The notes under the pieces are model-generated. The model was not told where the DNA came from and ran no database searches. It saw only the letters and a list, made by a program, of their open reading frames with translations. Shown here piece after piece: positions 1-12,180 of a DNA stretch of 64,000 bases. Position 1 is the stretch's first letter; each line of letters begins with the position of its first letter. The translations under genes were made by a program, and so were the position numbers. The stretch is from Nemopilema nomurai (lineage: Eukaryota > Cnidaria > Scyphozoa > Rhizostomeae > Rhizostomatidae), in NCBI GenBank assembly GCA_003864495.1, contig ML133421.1:2294001-2358000 (forward strand), given 5' to 3'.

Positions 1-660
1 CAAACGAAGAAGGGCCAGTGACTTATTTAACGTGATTCGCTGTTTCCAAAGCCTGACCATACGAGTTTTCTTGCAACCACATTTTCAGCTCGGCTTGCAA
101 AAATAAACGAGACCGCGTGGAGTAAATCTTGTTTTGAATGACGTCAGATCAACACTGCAGGGCAGTCTGTGCCAAAAAGAGGCTGAAGTTGATCAAGCTA
201 AAATAAATCATCATATACAAGAAAAAGGAACACGAGAAAACCGTACGTACAAACCTTTCTTTCGTGCAATAATCCCAAATTCTTTCTATAGCCAGTGCAG
301 TATTTCAATACCGGGCGAGTTGGATACGTCTATGCGACAACAGTCATCGGCAGATACTTTAATCCGGTTTTCCTTGTGGCATGGAGGAGGTCAAATGAGA
401 GGTCAAATGAGAGGTCAAATGGGAAGCCAAATGAACTGCCACAAGAAGGCCATCTATTACAAAACGATGACGATCGATCGTCCTACAACACCATCTACAA
501 TGTCGACATGAGCGACGTCCTCGTTTGGATGTGAGAAGCAGCCGAGCAGCCTCGAACTGACGAACCATATTCATTTTCACCATGTAAATTAATTCAACAT
601 TTTGCAAATAAATAAATCAATGTATATTAGCTTTACTTCTAACAGGAATTAGGCTAAAAC
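1..660. repeat. Segmental repeat A (paired with 20690-21660)
   Basis: The first ~130 bases match 20694-20825 in the same orientation with few substitutions, and 215-530 matches 21302-21640. Between these blocks the second copy has about 490 bases where this copy has about 90, so one copy gained or lost sequence. At 20.7 kb the segment lies beyond the promoter side of the coiled-coil gene. By inference another copy of that gene could lie just left of this window. On the minus strand, bases 1-120 read like a small exon, but this copy carries an in-frame stop that the 20.7-kb copy lacks. Confidence 0.75.
389..436 (+). repeat. 12-bp minisatellite, 3 units plus a degenerate one
   Basis: The unit GGTCAAATGAGA is repeated head to tail at 389, 401 and 413 (the last as GGTCAAATGGGA), followed by a diverged unit. 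The length is a multiple of three, so an ORF reads through it as repeats of Gly-Gln-Met-Arg. The paired copy at 21481 has four units, so unit number changed after duplication. Confidence 0.9.
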
Positions 661-1281
661 AAAAAACTCAATATAGGAGAACGGATCGATAAGTTCCTGT
701 GCCTCCACAAGAATGGATCTAGTTCGATGCGATCGTTTTGAGCGCATGCGTAAAATAAATCTTCTGCGGCAGCTCTGTAAACTTGACCCTATAAAAGATA
801 CACATGGCAAATTTGGATGCAAAAATTTCACGGCAACATCTCGGTTTTTGACTTCAATAGTCACTCGAACCCAGGAAAGTCTCGTCATATAATATTAAAT
901 ATAATATTAATAGACAAACAAAGACACTTTTCTCATGATTATCTTCAGGTTGTCTTTACAGTTGATAATATTGATTTTAGTTCCAATTGCTTTTGTTTTT
1001 AAAAGTTAAAGGCATTTGAATTACAGATGCTAATGGCAGTGGTAGGTAAGCTTAGTTTTAAGAAATACCAAGGTATGCTTTTTTAGCAAGTAAGTGGAAT
1101 AACCAATTTCTATAGAAGTTTCTCCATTCTTGTACTCGTAAACCATTATTATTTCACTTAAAATGAGTTTGTGGTGAACTGGTCCTTCCTTAAGTTCTAC
1201 TTGCTTTGACCCTTGATTACATGTGGTTGATCAAATTAACGTCTACTGCAACTTTCTTTTCGCATGAGCTCTCAACTGGTT

Positions 1282-2640
1282 TCAAAAAATTGGTTTTCTT
1301 TTCCCTTGTAAGGTTGGACACTCTTTTTTCCTTTTAGAACCCTTACTCATAGCCATTTCCTTCCTTTCTTTATTCATTGGGGCATGTTGTGATTCTGTTT
1401 GGCTTCCAACTGCAGTGCAATTTTCGCAAAACCACTTGTTGTGCCTCATTATTACTGCTTGGACACATTCTACGTGAAACCATTCATTACAACTATCGCA
1501 AGCAATCATTGGGGAACCGTTATCAGGCATTTTACAGTTACAAAACAAGGGAACTTCGATTGTGTAGAGTCGCCCACGGTGTGACTTCGGTGTTCCGTCA
1601 AAACAAATCGTGAAGGTATCAAAACTAGAATTTCCAAGTGCCACAACAAGCTGCTTTCTTATAACTTTATAATTAAAATTGATTTTTTGGGGGTCAGCAC
1701 CCTTGACAAGAACGAATGCGTAGCAAATAGCTGCCACTCCACTGTCAGCATTTTTGCCTACAGTTTTAGTGTCAGCTACATCAATCACAAGTTCACTGAT
1801 TGGTAGACTTTATAGCTTAGCGGCATATTCTTCAATAACGAGACCATGCCTTATTTCTCGCGTTGCACTCCTATAATGCAGTCTTCTTGCACATTCATAT
1901 AAAGTGACGTGACCATTGAGTGAAAAAATACTTGATAAGGTTCCCCGGTGGACCCAGGTTACTGTTAGCACAGTGAGTGGCACAATTTGAATAAATATAA
2001 TTTAGTACCACTTACACCAGGTGATGAATTTTTAACTGGACTTAATTCTGAATCGTCTTCACATTGTTCCAATTTGTGGTCAAGTTGACTTATTATGGAT
2101 AGTCTTGGTGAATGCATTCCATTTGCAGTAGTCAGGCTGCTCATACGGTTTTCAAAAGGGGAACAGTCAGTCATTACCGATCGAGTTTCCTTATTGGATA
2201 AAGAATTCACTTGCTTGGATGGGTCACTAGACACAGTCATTCTACCGAAAGTGTCGAACTGCACCTTAAGTCCTGTCTCATTCTCTATGTTCAAAACTCT
2301 AATGAAATTCGCATTTTCATTGTTTAAGTCAATTAGCGAACGAAACATGAAAACATGGGTTAGATAGAGGATGCAATTGGTTTAGAAAATGCAAATTCAA
2401 ATCGTAAACACCATGAAGCTGTTCTGCTGCTTCACTGTTGATTTTTCCAAAAAGCTCTTTTACACATGCAATTCTTCTTAGTGATTCTACCTCCCTATTT
2501 GTATTGGACTCGTGTAGCCTGTCGAAGAGTGCTAAGTGAGAGTCACTCCCTGTTACTGGGTGTACATCATTACCGTTTTGTGGCGTTTTGGACTGGTCAT
2601 GACTTTCAAGCCAGGGTATCGAGAGTTGTAAAGAGTTATT
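1282..2640 (-). pseudogene. Degraded transposon-type gene: Ulp1-like C-terminus plus PHD finger
   Basis: Three minus-strand coding blocks share one direction. The last (1282-1788, 168 codons) has a complete Cys4-His-Cys3 PHD finger: C83, C85, C97, C100, H105, C108, C121, C124. Before it lies a stretch resembling the end of C48/Ulp1-like proteases, where the usual Asp-Cys-Gly around the catalytic cysteine reads Asp-Ser-Gly (residues 15-17). The middle block (about 2016-2348) ends at a GTAAGT donor. The first block (about 2337-2640) reads in another frame and leads into the middle one only if one base has been gained or lost. The first two blocks resemble the end of KDZ-type transposases ('FLN', then 'FRSLID'), which is an uncertain comparison. 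I infer a dead transposon-derived gene. The PHD call is firm, the Ulp1-like call moderate, and the exon joins are not resolved. Confidence 0.6.
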
Positions 2641-3240
2641 GACAGCCAGTTGTCTATACTGGATTCAAAGTTATAGTAACGGCAAATGTGTCTTTGATAT
2701 CATGGTTTATCAGATTTGCTATAGAATCTATTATTCAATCATTAATCAATATGAAATTTCTGCAGACTTCAAGGGACTTTTAAGTCATGGCACACATTAC
2801 CATACATGACCGCATGTTCCTGCCTTGTTATGTCATAAAGATACTGTAATTTATCGACCATACTGTTGCTATGTATTTCAGGCGGTATGGTCTCAAAGTG
2901 TTTCTCTACGGATACGTTTGTTGATAAAGGGACACACGTATAACGCAAGCAACTACTGGCGGGACCTCTCCTTCTGCAGCCATTCTACGGGCAGGATCTT
3001 CCATTCGCTTAATAGCTAAAATTGTAATTCGCTGTAGTACTGTAAGCAGTTAAGAGCCATCTCGATCTAGGTACTTGAATTGCAAAGAAAGATTTTATAG
3101 AAAAGTCACCAACTAAGGCTCGTCATAAACAACGCAACATTTTAGTTACACGTGTTCGTTTTCATTACACTGGTCGAGACTGGTATGAATTTTGTTGAAT
3201 CATTTTGTTTTTATGTAAATAAATTAGAGGAATGAAACTG
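2641..3240. other. No gene recognised
   Basis: AT-rich sequence with only short ORFs. I see no domain, repeat or RNA gene in it. It separates the degraded Ulp1/PHD gene from the left side of the composite repeat. Confidence 0.5.
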
Positions 3241-6200
3241 GCTATATTTTGTTATTGCTAGCGGTGAGCCGAATTGATGGTCGGTATGAAATGTTCTACA
3301 AAGATAAATATATTGATAGATAAATACCACTAACGACTGATACCCGGAGTAAAGTTGTCTGTTTAACAACTGTTTCACTGCTAACAAATATCTTCACTCG
3401 ATATCTTTCTTCGTTTATAAGAATGAACTTTTGGCTTCTTTTGAAGCAGAAGGCCTTCGATGCCTCCCTTTTTCATAAATCTTATTTCAACGGTGCTGCC
3501 AGGGCTTCTAAAACCGCTGAATTCTTGAACGAATAAGATAAACTGAAAGGCGGTAATGGCGATCCCATAGTTACCTTATCATCCTCACTCGATGTCCTTC
3601 TTCATTTATAAAAAAAGAACTTCTGGTTCCTTCTGAAGTGGAAGGCCTTTGCCATCAAAAATTTGAGGGTGCCAATTGATGGCCAGTATGGAATGTCCTA
3701 CAAAAATAAATACGTTGATGAATAGCCATGTAAGTGCCCCGTCCTAGCGATTGTCACGTGATGCACGCGAAGGATGGCGAGTCATTTTTTCGCTGACAAC
3801 TTTCATTTCAAGTGTCCCGTGGCTGGTTGTGGGTGACGTCATTTTCTTTCTCAATGCGAGGCTCTTGTCTTACCGAGGCTAACATGTATATTAAGGGCAA
3901 TCCCTCTTCCACAGGAGGGGTTTAGCCCGCGCAGCGGGGTTTTGAGGGCTAGCCTTCTGTTGTACCAAAGTATGTTTTAGCAAAATATTGGTCTACTTAT
4001 ATTCACGTTCCAATTGTTTCGATAATCATAATTTAAACTGAAATTATATAATTTGAAACCAAACCAAACATCCAGGTCTTTTTTTCCGCTAGGCTGATTT
4101 ATGGTGATCGTTTAAGTCTTTTTGATAGTTTTTTATATTTCGTTCTGTTAGTATTTGACAATTATTAATTTTTGCTCAACTTTGTTGCCAGTGGTTGCTC
4201 TAAATTATTTTGGTTTCGATTTGCTTCACAGGTGCGATATGATTAACTGTGGAGTTGTTCAGACGTTATTTCTTAAATGCTGCTTTTTACATTTTGTTTC
4301 GTATTCTGTGATCAGAGTTTAATTTTTTGGTAATTTCACAAGAAAGTAATACGTATAGGCGACGCAACTTCAATCAATTTGTAAAGTTTCAAGAGGTAGA
4401 AAAAGAGAACGCTTTCCAGATATTTTCATATGTTTTGATTTTCGATATTCAAAAGATCTGCATCAATCTTATCGTCTTGTAAACTTTTGTTTAGATTTTT
4501 CTGCTTCTTAATGTCCATTATAATTTCCCCAATTTCTTTTCGAATGACCACTAAACGGCATTCTGCGGCTTCTAACTTCCTATGTATGCGCAGCAATTCG
4601 GCGCTTGTGTTTGCAGCATATTTCTCCAGTTGTTGCAACCTATTCAAAGTTTGCTCGTCCATTCTATTAGGAGGAAAATATAGCTGATTGTACGAATTCT
4701 TTATATTACAACATTGGAAAAAGCGGTGATATGTGTGCAGGTTGACTTCTTTGACAATTTCACATTGGAATGAAATTGAAGGGATTATAAATTGTCCACG
4801 GGATGAAAAGGTTGCGCTCGTTCTTTGACTTGCTCTTGTGGAGACTTGGAGGATTTGTGGAGGAATAAATGAAAAACAAATGACAAAACTTACGCAAATA
4901 GGTCTCTTTAGTTAAAATGTTGGTTATCTGTAAATAGAAGCGAACAGTAAGGTCAAGGTTCAACGTTTGCCGTTGTAATTGTAAAAATGATGGATGGAAA
5001 GCATACCCAGACGTGTTGAAAATCGACCCTATTAGGTATCGTAGCTTGTAAATTTGATAGTAACTTTAGTGCAAGTCCTTAGAACGTGAAGAACTGATAC
5101 TTACCGGTTGTCTGCCGCTTTGAAGTTAAGTTCACGCCAGATGGTATTCTTGGCTTCAATTTGAGGCTGTTGCTTTTAAGGACGGCTATGTGTGACGTCA
5201 AACTTCGCTTCTAACCGAGGCTGTCGAGCCCGTGCAATGGGCATTTGTTTGGGGGGCCATTTATGGACCCTTTTGTTACGTTTTGAGGGCTATTGTGTGG
5301 CAAAACATTACCCATTACTTGAAAATACGTTAGTTATTGTTTGCGTGTTCCAAAATCGATTTTATTCTTTTGGTTTTTTCCATTAAAAGAGTTGAACTAA
5401 AGTCCACGAGATTTGCTTTGTATGTGCATTTTGTTTTTGTGCTCGACATTTTCCACTGCCATCTTTATTTTCTCGTGAAGTTGTGCAACTTAGTGTGTGG
5501 GTGAACGATAAGACCTTATAACGCAGTTGTTTAATGTTTGATTGAATTGAATGATGATCATGACGAAGGATGTCATATTTGCTTGTAATTGATACTTCTA
5601 GGGGTGGCTTGAATAGTCGAATTCTGAAATTTGACAGATGATGCTTATTTGAAAGCAAGTAGGCCAGAATTTTCTACGGGAGTCCTTGATTTAATTTTTC
5701 ACTTCCAATTCTTAAATTAGTCCTCAATTTATGTTCATAACTCTATTGACGATTTTTCTCATTTTTCTTTCGTTTGAAAATTAGGATAGATATTCCCTGG
5801 CATTTTTTGCATAATACTTGATTTATGAAGATGGTGAATGTTTTTTGTTTTGCACTGGGGCATTGTTTAGAGATGTTCTATTTGTTGCTTATCGAGCCAA
5901 AGATGCCTAGCTAAAGCAAATAACATTAAAAGCCCCTTTTACGAGTATGCTTGTTGTTTCATTTAATGTTGCCCTGATTGCCTACTTGTTTCATGTCATC
6001 TGGAAGACAGGTACGCCGAAGGTTAATGCTGGTAAACATTTGTTTGAAAGTTTCAAATCTATTCCAGTGTTTAAAAAGTGTTTTTGGGGTAAGGGAAATT
6101 TTTTTTTAAACTTGAGCCACCTGGTTATTTCAAGTGTATACGAAAATTTTGAACCGGATTTATGAAACGTTGCTAAGGAATGAGAGAGTAAAACCTCCAA

Positions 6201-6870
6201 CTGTTATGGTAGGAAATGTAATTAAACTATATTGATTAAAACTACTAAATAATAAAAAGTTATATTTATATAAAAATAAAACGTAAAACATTAATAGTAA
6301 TAAATGTTCACAACTTTTCCATTGATATTCTGGTTGGTGCCTTGTTTGGTTTCTTTTCTTCTTCTTTTTTGTGGCACCAATTTTATTTTTATTGTGTCTC
6401 CTGGTCTACAATAAAAAAGATTTTATAAGTCATTTGAACGAAGGCAGGTGGTAAATAAAGATGAAAAAATGGTCATGGACATCTCAAATTGCCTACGAAA
6501 AATGATCTGCCAAGCTGATAATCTGATATGTGTTCAAAGAATAGATTTGCTATGAATGAATTCATAGATGAAAAAGAAAAATATCTTCTAAAAGCCGTTG
6601 AATTCTTAAACAAATAAATAACCTGAAAGGCGGTAATGGCGATTTCATAGTTACCTTAATATCCTCACTCTATTTCCTTCGTCATTGACGAAAAACAATT
6701 TTTCGTCCCTTTTCATTCGGAACGCCTTGATGGCCGGTATGGAATGTCCTACAAAGATAATTATGTTGATGAATAGCCATGTTGATGTAATGGACCACTA
6801 ACGACTGATCTACGGAGTAAAGTTGTCTGTTTAACAACTGTTTCACTGCAAACAAACATTATCGCCGCAT
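3240..6870 (-). repeat. Composite repeat R, copy 1 (inverted relative to 24231-27845)
   Basis: Most of this block is found again at 24231-27845 as the reverse complement, including two open but probably non-coding tracts (5383-5658 and 5991-6200) and the coiled-coil ORF at 4426-4662. A shorter motif containing the sequence GGAATGTCCTACAAA occurs near 3290, 3690 and 6735, so the block is itself built of repeats. A terminal-like segment at about 3728-3960 begins CCCCGTCCTAGCGATTGTCA; its relatives lie at 13330-13605 and 27599-28119. Against copy 2 there is a small deletion near 4830. The pattern fits a non-autonomous mobile element or a nest of several. No transposase is visible and the true ends are not settled. 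Confidence 0.7.
4426..4662 (-). CDS. Small coiled-coil ORF inside repeat R (copy 1)
   Basis: A 78-codon ORF starting Met-Asp-Glu-Gln-Thr-Leu. Charged residues alternate with Leu/Ile/Val at heptad-like spacing, which predicts one helical coiled coil. It has no signal peptide, cysteine or known motif. The ATG directly follows a pyrimidine-rich tract ending TAATAG, so this may be an internal or second exon behind a splice acceptor, not a whole gene. Related ORFs occur at 26890-27117 and, as part of a longer ORF, at 28136-28765. Amino-acid differences between copies are mostly conservative, hinting at past selection. Function is unknown. Confidence 0.5.
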   Translation of the reverse strand: MDEQTLNRLQQLEKYAANTSAELLRIHRKLEAAECRLVVIRKEIGEIIMDIKKQKNLNKSLQDDKIDADLLNIENQNI

Positions 6871-8510
6871 ATATTCGAAAGACAAAATTTGCAAACTTTG
6901 CGGAGGGTGAGGTAGATTAATATTTGTACCAGGACATTGCGCAATAATGCTGATGTAGAGAAGTCTTACATAAATCTATAAGTATATAAGTCTGAAAGGA
7001 AGTCTTACTTTTGATTTCTTTCCAAAAAGAACTTTAACTGAATTTGTTTGCTCTGTAAAATTTGCTGCTGGTATATATATTTGTAAAACTTCTGACACCA
7101 TTCGTTGTTTGAGCGATTGACCGAGCGAATAAACGACACGTTTTGACACACAATATCAATTCCTTTTGTTCCATCCAAAGAAAAAACGTCCTTTTACACA
7201 ATATCGAAACCTAGGTACTAAACAGCCTTTCACAAGCACTGTTACGCCATTAAATTATATATATATATGAAACGAAACCTCGAGTGCTTTCACAAGCCAC
7301 TCGGATTGAATGCCATCAGCCCTTTCTTAGCCTTTCCATCCATGACCGTTCTTTGTGTGTGTGCAAGTGAGTGTCTACATGTTTGATAGCAGTGGCCTTT
7401 CGCAAGCACCACGCTTCTCTTTAACTCACCCTGTTTCTCCGTACTCTACTTTATATAACAGCATTACAATACAGCAAACTAATATCAATAATTGCCGGTG
7501 TTATTGTCGGTATCTATCGTGCAATACGTAAATGAACTAGTAGGAGGTGTTAGATATATTGGGATACGCGGGGGAACTTTGTAGAGCAAAAGGGCATGTA
7601 AAATATTACTATACCGGAAAACATGACAGACTAAAGCGCGACAAGCTAATATATCCCAATCAAAGAGAAGCATGAACAAATATAAGCATAAACGCAAGAC
7701 TGACCTAAAATGAAATAAGTACCTATATTACAGCTCTTCCATTTTTCGAATTTTTGCTCTGGTCTAAGAGGGTGAGGTAGTCATTACCCTTTTATATGGT
7801 TTAAACAATGGTTTTGTCGGGGGAAGTTGATTGAGGCTTTTTTCTATGTGCTACTATTTAGGAAGGAATAATCTTCAATTAGATGACAGATGTTACCTGT
7901 TAAAAGTTTGCATGCTACTGCTGTATTTCAGAGGTGATGGGAGATTGTTTTTATGTTGTACCGGCCGGACAAATTAAGTATTGTGTCGCAGTTGCAATCA
8001 CAGGATTGCAAGATTGCAGTTTGACGGTGTCTCGAGGCGGTAATCCACTACATTGCCTATCACTCGGCTGATGGAAACTATCTAGATGTCAAATTACACG
8101 GTTTCAATTAAAGGTAAAATCTACTCTGTCTTTGTGCGTTACGTAAATGTCATTTTGGTATCACATATTGGTATAAACAGAATTAACAAACTCGAAACAA
8201 TATGTCAACTAGCGTGAAAGAAAGTTATGGAGTAATCAATAATTTTTTTCTTGAATATAAAGTTCAGTCTTGCTACCTTTTTGGGGAAGAGTTGTTTCTT
8301 TTTCACAGACCTAAGTCGGTCATTTCCTCGACCTTTGCAGTTTCTCAGTAGAGTTCATTTGAAACCATACCTTGGTTCTGGAAGTTATCGCAGAATGACG
8401 ACTGAGCACAGAAAACAGAACGTTGTTTATGCATTAAACGTTTTAGTGATACTGAACCGCATGGTAAGGTGTTAGTTTTTTATCAACAATGAAGATGCTG
8501 CGTAGCAGGA
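6870..8510. other. Non-coding stretch, simple repeats only
   Basis: Contains a short (TA)n run near 7255 and two similar 'TTTCACAAGC' segments near 7230 and 7280. No ORF here resembles a protein. It may be intergenic DNA or old transposon sequence. Confidence 0.5.
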
Positions 8511-8511
8511 T

Positions 8512-8844
8512 CTACGCGGGCAGTACAGGGTTTACAACAGAGTTGTCGCCAATTGTCGCCACAGCCAATTTTGACCCTGCATCGGCGGCGAAGAATTTGG
8601 GGCAACTCCTTGTCGAACCTCTTTGTCGTCTGAAGGATGCACGACTGCCCTTGTCATGAGTGTCACCAGCAGTGACAGGCCCTTCACTGATATGGACCCC
8701 ATCTTTTGAAGGCCACAAACGGCGATCTGACACTTGGAAATTTGGCTTCACATCTAAAAAATATATTCCGAGCTTTTCGCACTCTTCGGCCATCATCTTC
8801 TCATAAACATCTTCTTTTATCCGAAATTCTTCTCGCCGGAACAA
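8512..8844 (-). pseudogene. SGNH-hydrolase-like fragment
   Basis: A 110-codon ORF. Residues 20-52 contain 'KLGIYFLDV', then a basic stretch and 'KDGVHIS', in which D48 and H51 fit block V (Asp-x-x-His) of SGNH/GDSL hydrolases near the end of that fold. The Gly-Asp-Ser block and middle blocks are absent, so the fragment lacks the nucleophile. The ORF continues about 55 residues past the block, more than usual, with low-complexity basic sequence. A possible splice acceptor (TTACAG) lies just upstream on this strand, but I could not find a convincing preceding exon. It is best read as a last exon or broken copy. The family call rests on one motif and its context. Confidence 0.4.
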
Positions 8845-10179
8845 GATGGATACAACTGTAATATTTTTCTTGTTTTTCTTTTTCTTTTTGTGTTGTATCC
8901 AGCCTAATAATTTTCTGTTTCACTCTACAATCGAACATTTTCTACACCTTTTATTTTCTACACCTTTCTTGGAACCAGCATTTAGGAAAACAGGATACAA
9001 ATAATGCGTCAAAGGTTTAATCAGAAAGGACATTAAAATATATATCAAGGTTACGATGCTGCTCATCCGACGTCTGATTTTAACTAGGCATTTGAAGGTG
9101 TCCCTTTTACACTACGTCCCTTAACTTTTAAAAGGCTTGGTGTCAATGCAGCAAATGTTTTGTTCTGGACGGGATTCTTCGATCCAAGCTTTCCATATCC
9201 AGTATCTTATTGGTATGAGGTCGTCCTCAAATATGTTCTGGTTTGTTAATTATGCCCCAGTGGTAGCTACATGGACTTTTCTGTTGATGAAATGGGAAAG
9301 ACACAATTTTTGCGTTCAAAGTTCTTTCGCATCCGTCGATGGAACTTAACAAAATGCACCCAGTGAAGCGTTTTTGCAAAATGGCAGTCAATCTCGGATG
9401 GCATCGCCTTCACCTCAAACCGTTCCACCATGTGTATCCACCATAAAGGTGCAGTTGTAAAAATGTGTTACAGGAAACCGTGTCTTGTCATGCATTGTTA
9501 CTATCGCCCGACTAATAAATCGTAATTCATAAAAGTCTGCAACACCCTTGTCCTAAACTTTTCGAAACTTCGCTTTTTCGATCCTCTCTTCAATTCCTTG
9601 TTTGGTCAACTTAGTCTTAATATTGTTGGAAGTTAGCAGATCTTTGGAGCATTACCATTCACTGAACCCCTTTGTCGGGCGGCATTTCTATAGCCAGTGT
9701 AACGGTTGCGTATAGGTTCGGCGAGGAGAGAGACAAGACAAACAGACTTCACTTCATTTCGATAATTCAAAAAACTGATCATTTCTCAAATCATTTAGCA
9801 ATATAACGCGTTTTAACGGAAGTCACAGATTTATTATCACGTGACTCGTTGCACCAGTTTGCTCCTTCAATTCGGACTACTTTTCATTAAAGTGCATATG
9901 ACACGAAAATTTTTATTCGATTAAACTATCAACTAAACATCGCTGGTAACGATGGTGAACTTCGATTTTTCATTTTCGACGTACTTTTCTCGAAAATCGG
10001 GGTTTTCTGACACCCACTTTGGCCAAAATGTGTCATAAGAAAAACGCGGTCGGGCAGGCGGTCACATGACCTCTGTGACGTAAAGTGGTTGTGTATCGTT
10101 CGAATAGAACTGAGCTGCTGTGTGGTTTGACCATGTGATGGTACAACTGTTGTCCCCCCAGAGGGGTTTTTTTGCATTA

Positions 10180-10378
10180 TTACAACTCAAGCAATGTCTG
10201 AAAACGGCTGCACCAACAGAAGCTCGATGCATTGTTTAACTTTGCACAAGTTTTGACGTTCTCCTCGATACCTGTTTTTGACCCCAAAAACACCAAAACA
10301 TTTCTTCGACGAGATGCTGTACCTTCAGTCCGCAAATCAAAACAAGACGAAGAGCTTGGCAAGCGTCAAAAGCTCATG
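10180..10378 (+). pseudogene. THAP-like exon remnant inside TTAA element copy 1
   Basis: The open frame over about 10230-10378 ends in 'FLRRDAVPSV', like the end of THAP DNA-binding domains where Ala-Val-Pro is conserved, followed by a basic stretch and a good splice donor (ATG|GTGAGT at 10379). Upstream, where the zinc-binding cysteines should lie, the frame is interrupted by a stop. Copy 2 encodes the same 75 residues at 15459-15686 on the minus strand. A plus-strand ORF at 11136-11366, rich in Ser, Thr, Asp and Glu, could be the next exon. The THAP call is a motif-based inference. Confidence 0.35.
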
Positions 10379-11662
10379 GTGAGTAATATGTTTGATATTG
10401 TTTTCGATAACTGCCTATCAAATTCCTATTGTTTAACACCTGAAGTACGTTGTCGATGATGCCACATAAACCCCGGGGGCACCCACATAATACTTTATAT
10501 GTGAATGCGCAGTGCTTCATTCCTGTACCAGTGTCGTTGTGAACTCCCTTCGTAGAGAGTTTTTTTACAAACTATTTATGTGTATCCAAGAAAAATTTTG
10601 GACGATATTTGGAAAATCCAAATTGAACATTCACATAAAGGGCAGTCGGAGATTTCATAACAAACCAGGCAGTGTCGTCAGAACGAAATTCATTTTGGGG
10701 GGGGGTCTGCCTATTGTATTGCTTCCCCGCCAGTACACTATTTTAAGGCATATATAGTATTGGGGGCTCCAGACTCCCGCTTCTGATGACCTTGACAGAT
10801 ACTACAAGTTCCTGGTAACTGGACAATCTACTACATTAGGCACTCCTTGCCTCACCAATGTCAATGTCAGCATTTTTGTACATTAAAACATCCCTGATGT
10901 TAATTTTTCAGTTAGTTTGATAACTTTCTAAAATAATTGCAATACATAATCAAACTAATTCAATATCTCCTGTAATGTTTAAAATATTTGAGTAAAACTT
11001 TCTATGGGGTACAGATGCAAAATTCAAGCAAGAAAATTGATTAACAAAAACAAAACATGTGTACATATTTAATTATTTCTCTTTATTATTTTCATTTTAT
11101 AGCTTTCACATTTCAAAGTTTATTGTTAGTTAAACGTGATTCACAAGTATTTGTTAAAAACCAGTACGAAATATCCTCCACAGCTCATAAAAGGAACAAA
11201 CATTGATGAGAGACCATCGACTACTGAGGCGACAAGTTTATCCGATGTTGCATCCACTGCAACTGCAAAAGTAGACACAGAAAGCCAGATAAGCGACTCC
11301 GTTCAACTTGATGAGCCTGACCAAAAAGAGCGTGATTTTTGGATTCAATGTACACCCGGTCCGTGATGCCCTCAAAACAAGCTTCCGATATGCCGCAGTA
11401 CAAGCTTCCCATGGACTTCCTTGGCAGCATCGGTACTCCCTTGCACCAAAAACACCTAAGAATTGATAACAATCAAAATATAAACCAACCCCTGGCCGTT
11501 TTAGTTTTGGCAAGTCATAATTTAACTTTGCCCACAAAACTCATCAGCCTAGGCTAGGCCTCTTTTGGAAAACTTTTATCAGGTTATGGTACCTGAAAAC
11601 AGCCACGATGCAAAGCGAATACGGAATTTCTAACTTTAAAACTCAATGACGATTTATCCTAC

Positions 11663-11887
11663 TCACCATTCATTCAGAGGAATAATTCCTCGCCGTCGAC
11701 CAGGCAGTTGGGAAGGCCGTATCCTCATCTTCTGCCTGGTCTCTTTCGATTGCCGTGCCAGCTTCGCCTGGCTCCGCGTCCGAATTTCCCCCAGACGAAA
11801 CGAGTTGTTCGTTCTGGTATGGTAAAAAAGCCCACCAGAAGCACCTATAAGCTCTTCTTGTTCACTTTCTTCGAAAACTGAAGCCAT
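11663..11887 (-). CDS. 74-codon first-exon-like ORF in TTAA element copy 1
   Basis: The ORF begins with an acidic stretch, then a basic Arg/Lys/Gln region, and ends 'PLNEW' directly before a GTGAGT splice donor, so it looks like a first coding exon. The copy at 14025-14249 differs at only two residues. A further minus-strand ORF (about 11238-11537) may hold a later exon. Its 'AYRKLV' and following spacing loosely recall P2X7-type cytosolic domains that are common in cnidarian repeats, but I cannot confirm this. It lies opposite in direction to the THAP-like exon in the same element. Confidence 0.4.
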   Translation of the reverse strand: MASVFEESEQEELIGASGGLFYHTRTNNSFRLGEIRTRSQAKLARQSKETRQKMRIRPSQLPGRRRGIIPLNEW

Positions 11888-12180
11888 CGAGCTCTAACAT
11901 TCGCTGTCCGACACGATTACATGGTCGCAAGTAAAATTCCGCCGTACTGTTTCTTGTTAGGAAGCAATCTAAACTTTTCACTAACACAACTACTTTACGT
12001 CACTTCCTGTCAAACTCGACCCAATCCCTTATGACAGATTTTGAAGCAAAAAATCGACTTTGAAACAGCTGTAACTAAGAAAGTACACGTCTTTCGAAAA
12101 TTTTAAGGTTATTTTCGTAATCAGCGTACTCGATTTAGTCAGACGGTGAAATAAAAATTTTCGTGTCATATGCACTTTAA

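Larger units (their letters stand above)
9887..12180. mobile_element. TTAA-flanked DNA transposon, copy 1 (about 2.29 kb)
   Basis: Both ends carry the same terminal inverted repeat, starting TTAAAGTGCATATGACACGA and running about 30 bases; the right end is its reverse complement. The TTAA at each end fits a TTAA target duplication, as in piggyBac and Kolobok elements. The interior is a near-identical inverted match to 13732-16030. No full transposase is present, so it is non-autonomous or decayed. A plus-strand exon ends with a THAP-like Ala-Val-Pro motif, and THAP domains are known in Kolobok transposases, so I favour Kolobok. The flanks differ from those of copy 2, so each copy inserted independently. 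Confidence 0.8.

Noticed and set aside
389..436. CRISPR-like array
   Set aside because: The units are directly adjacent without spacers and the window is eukaryotic.
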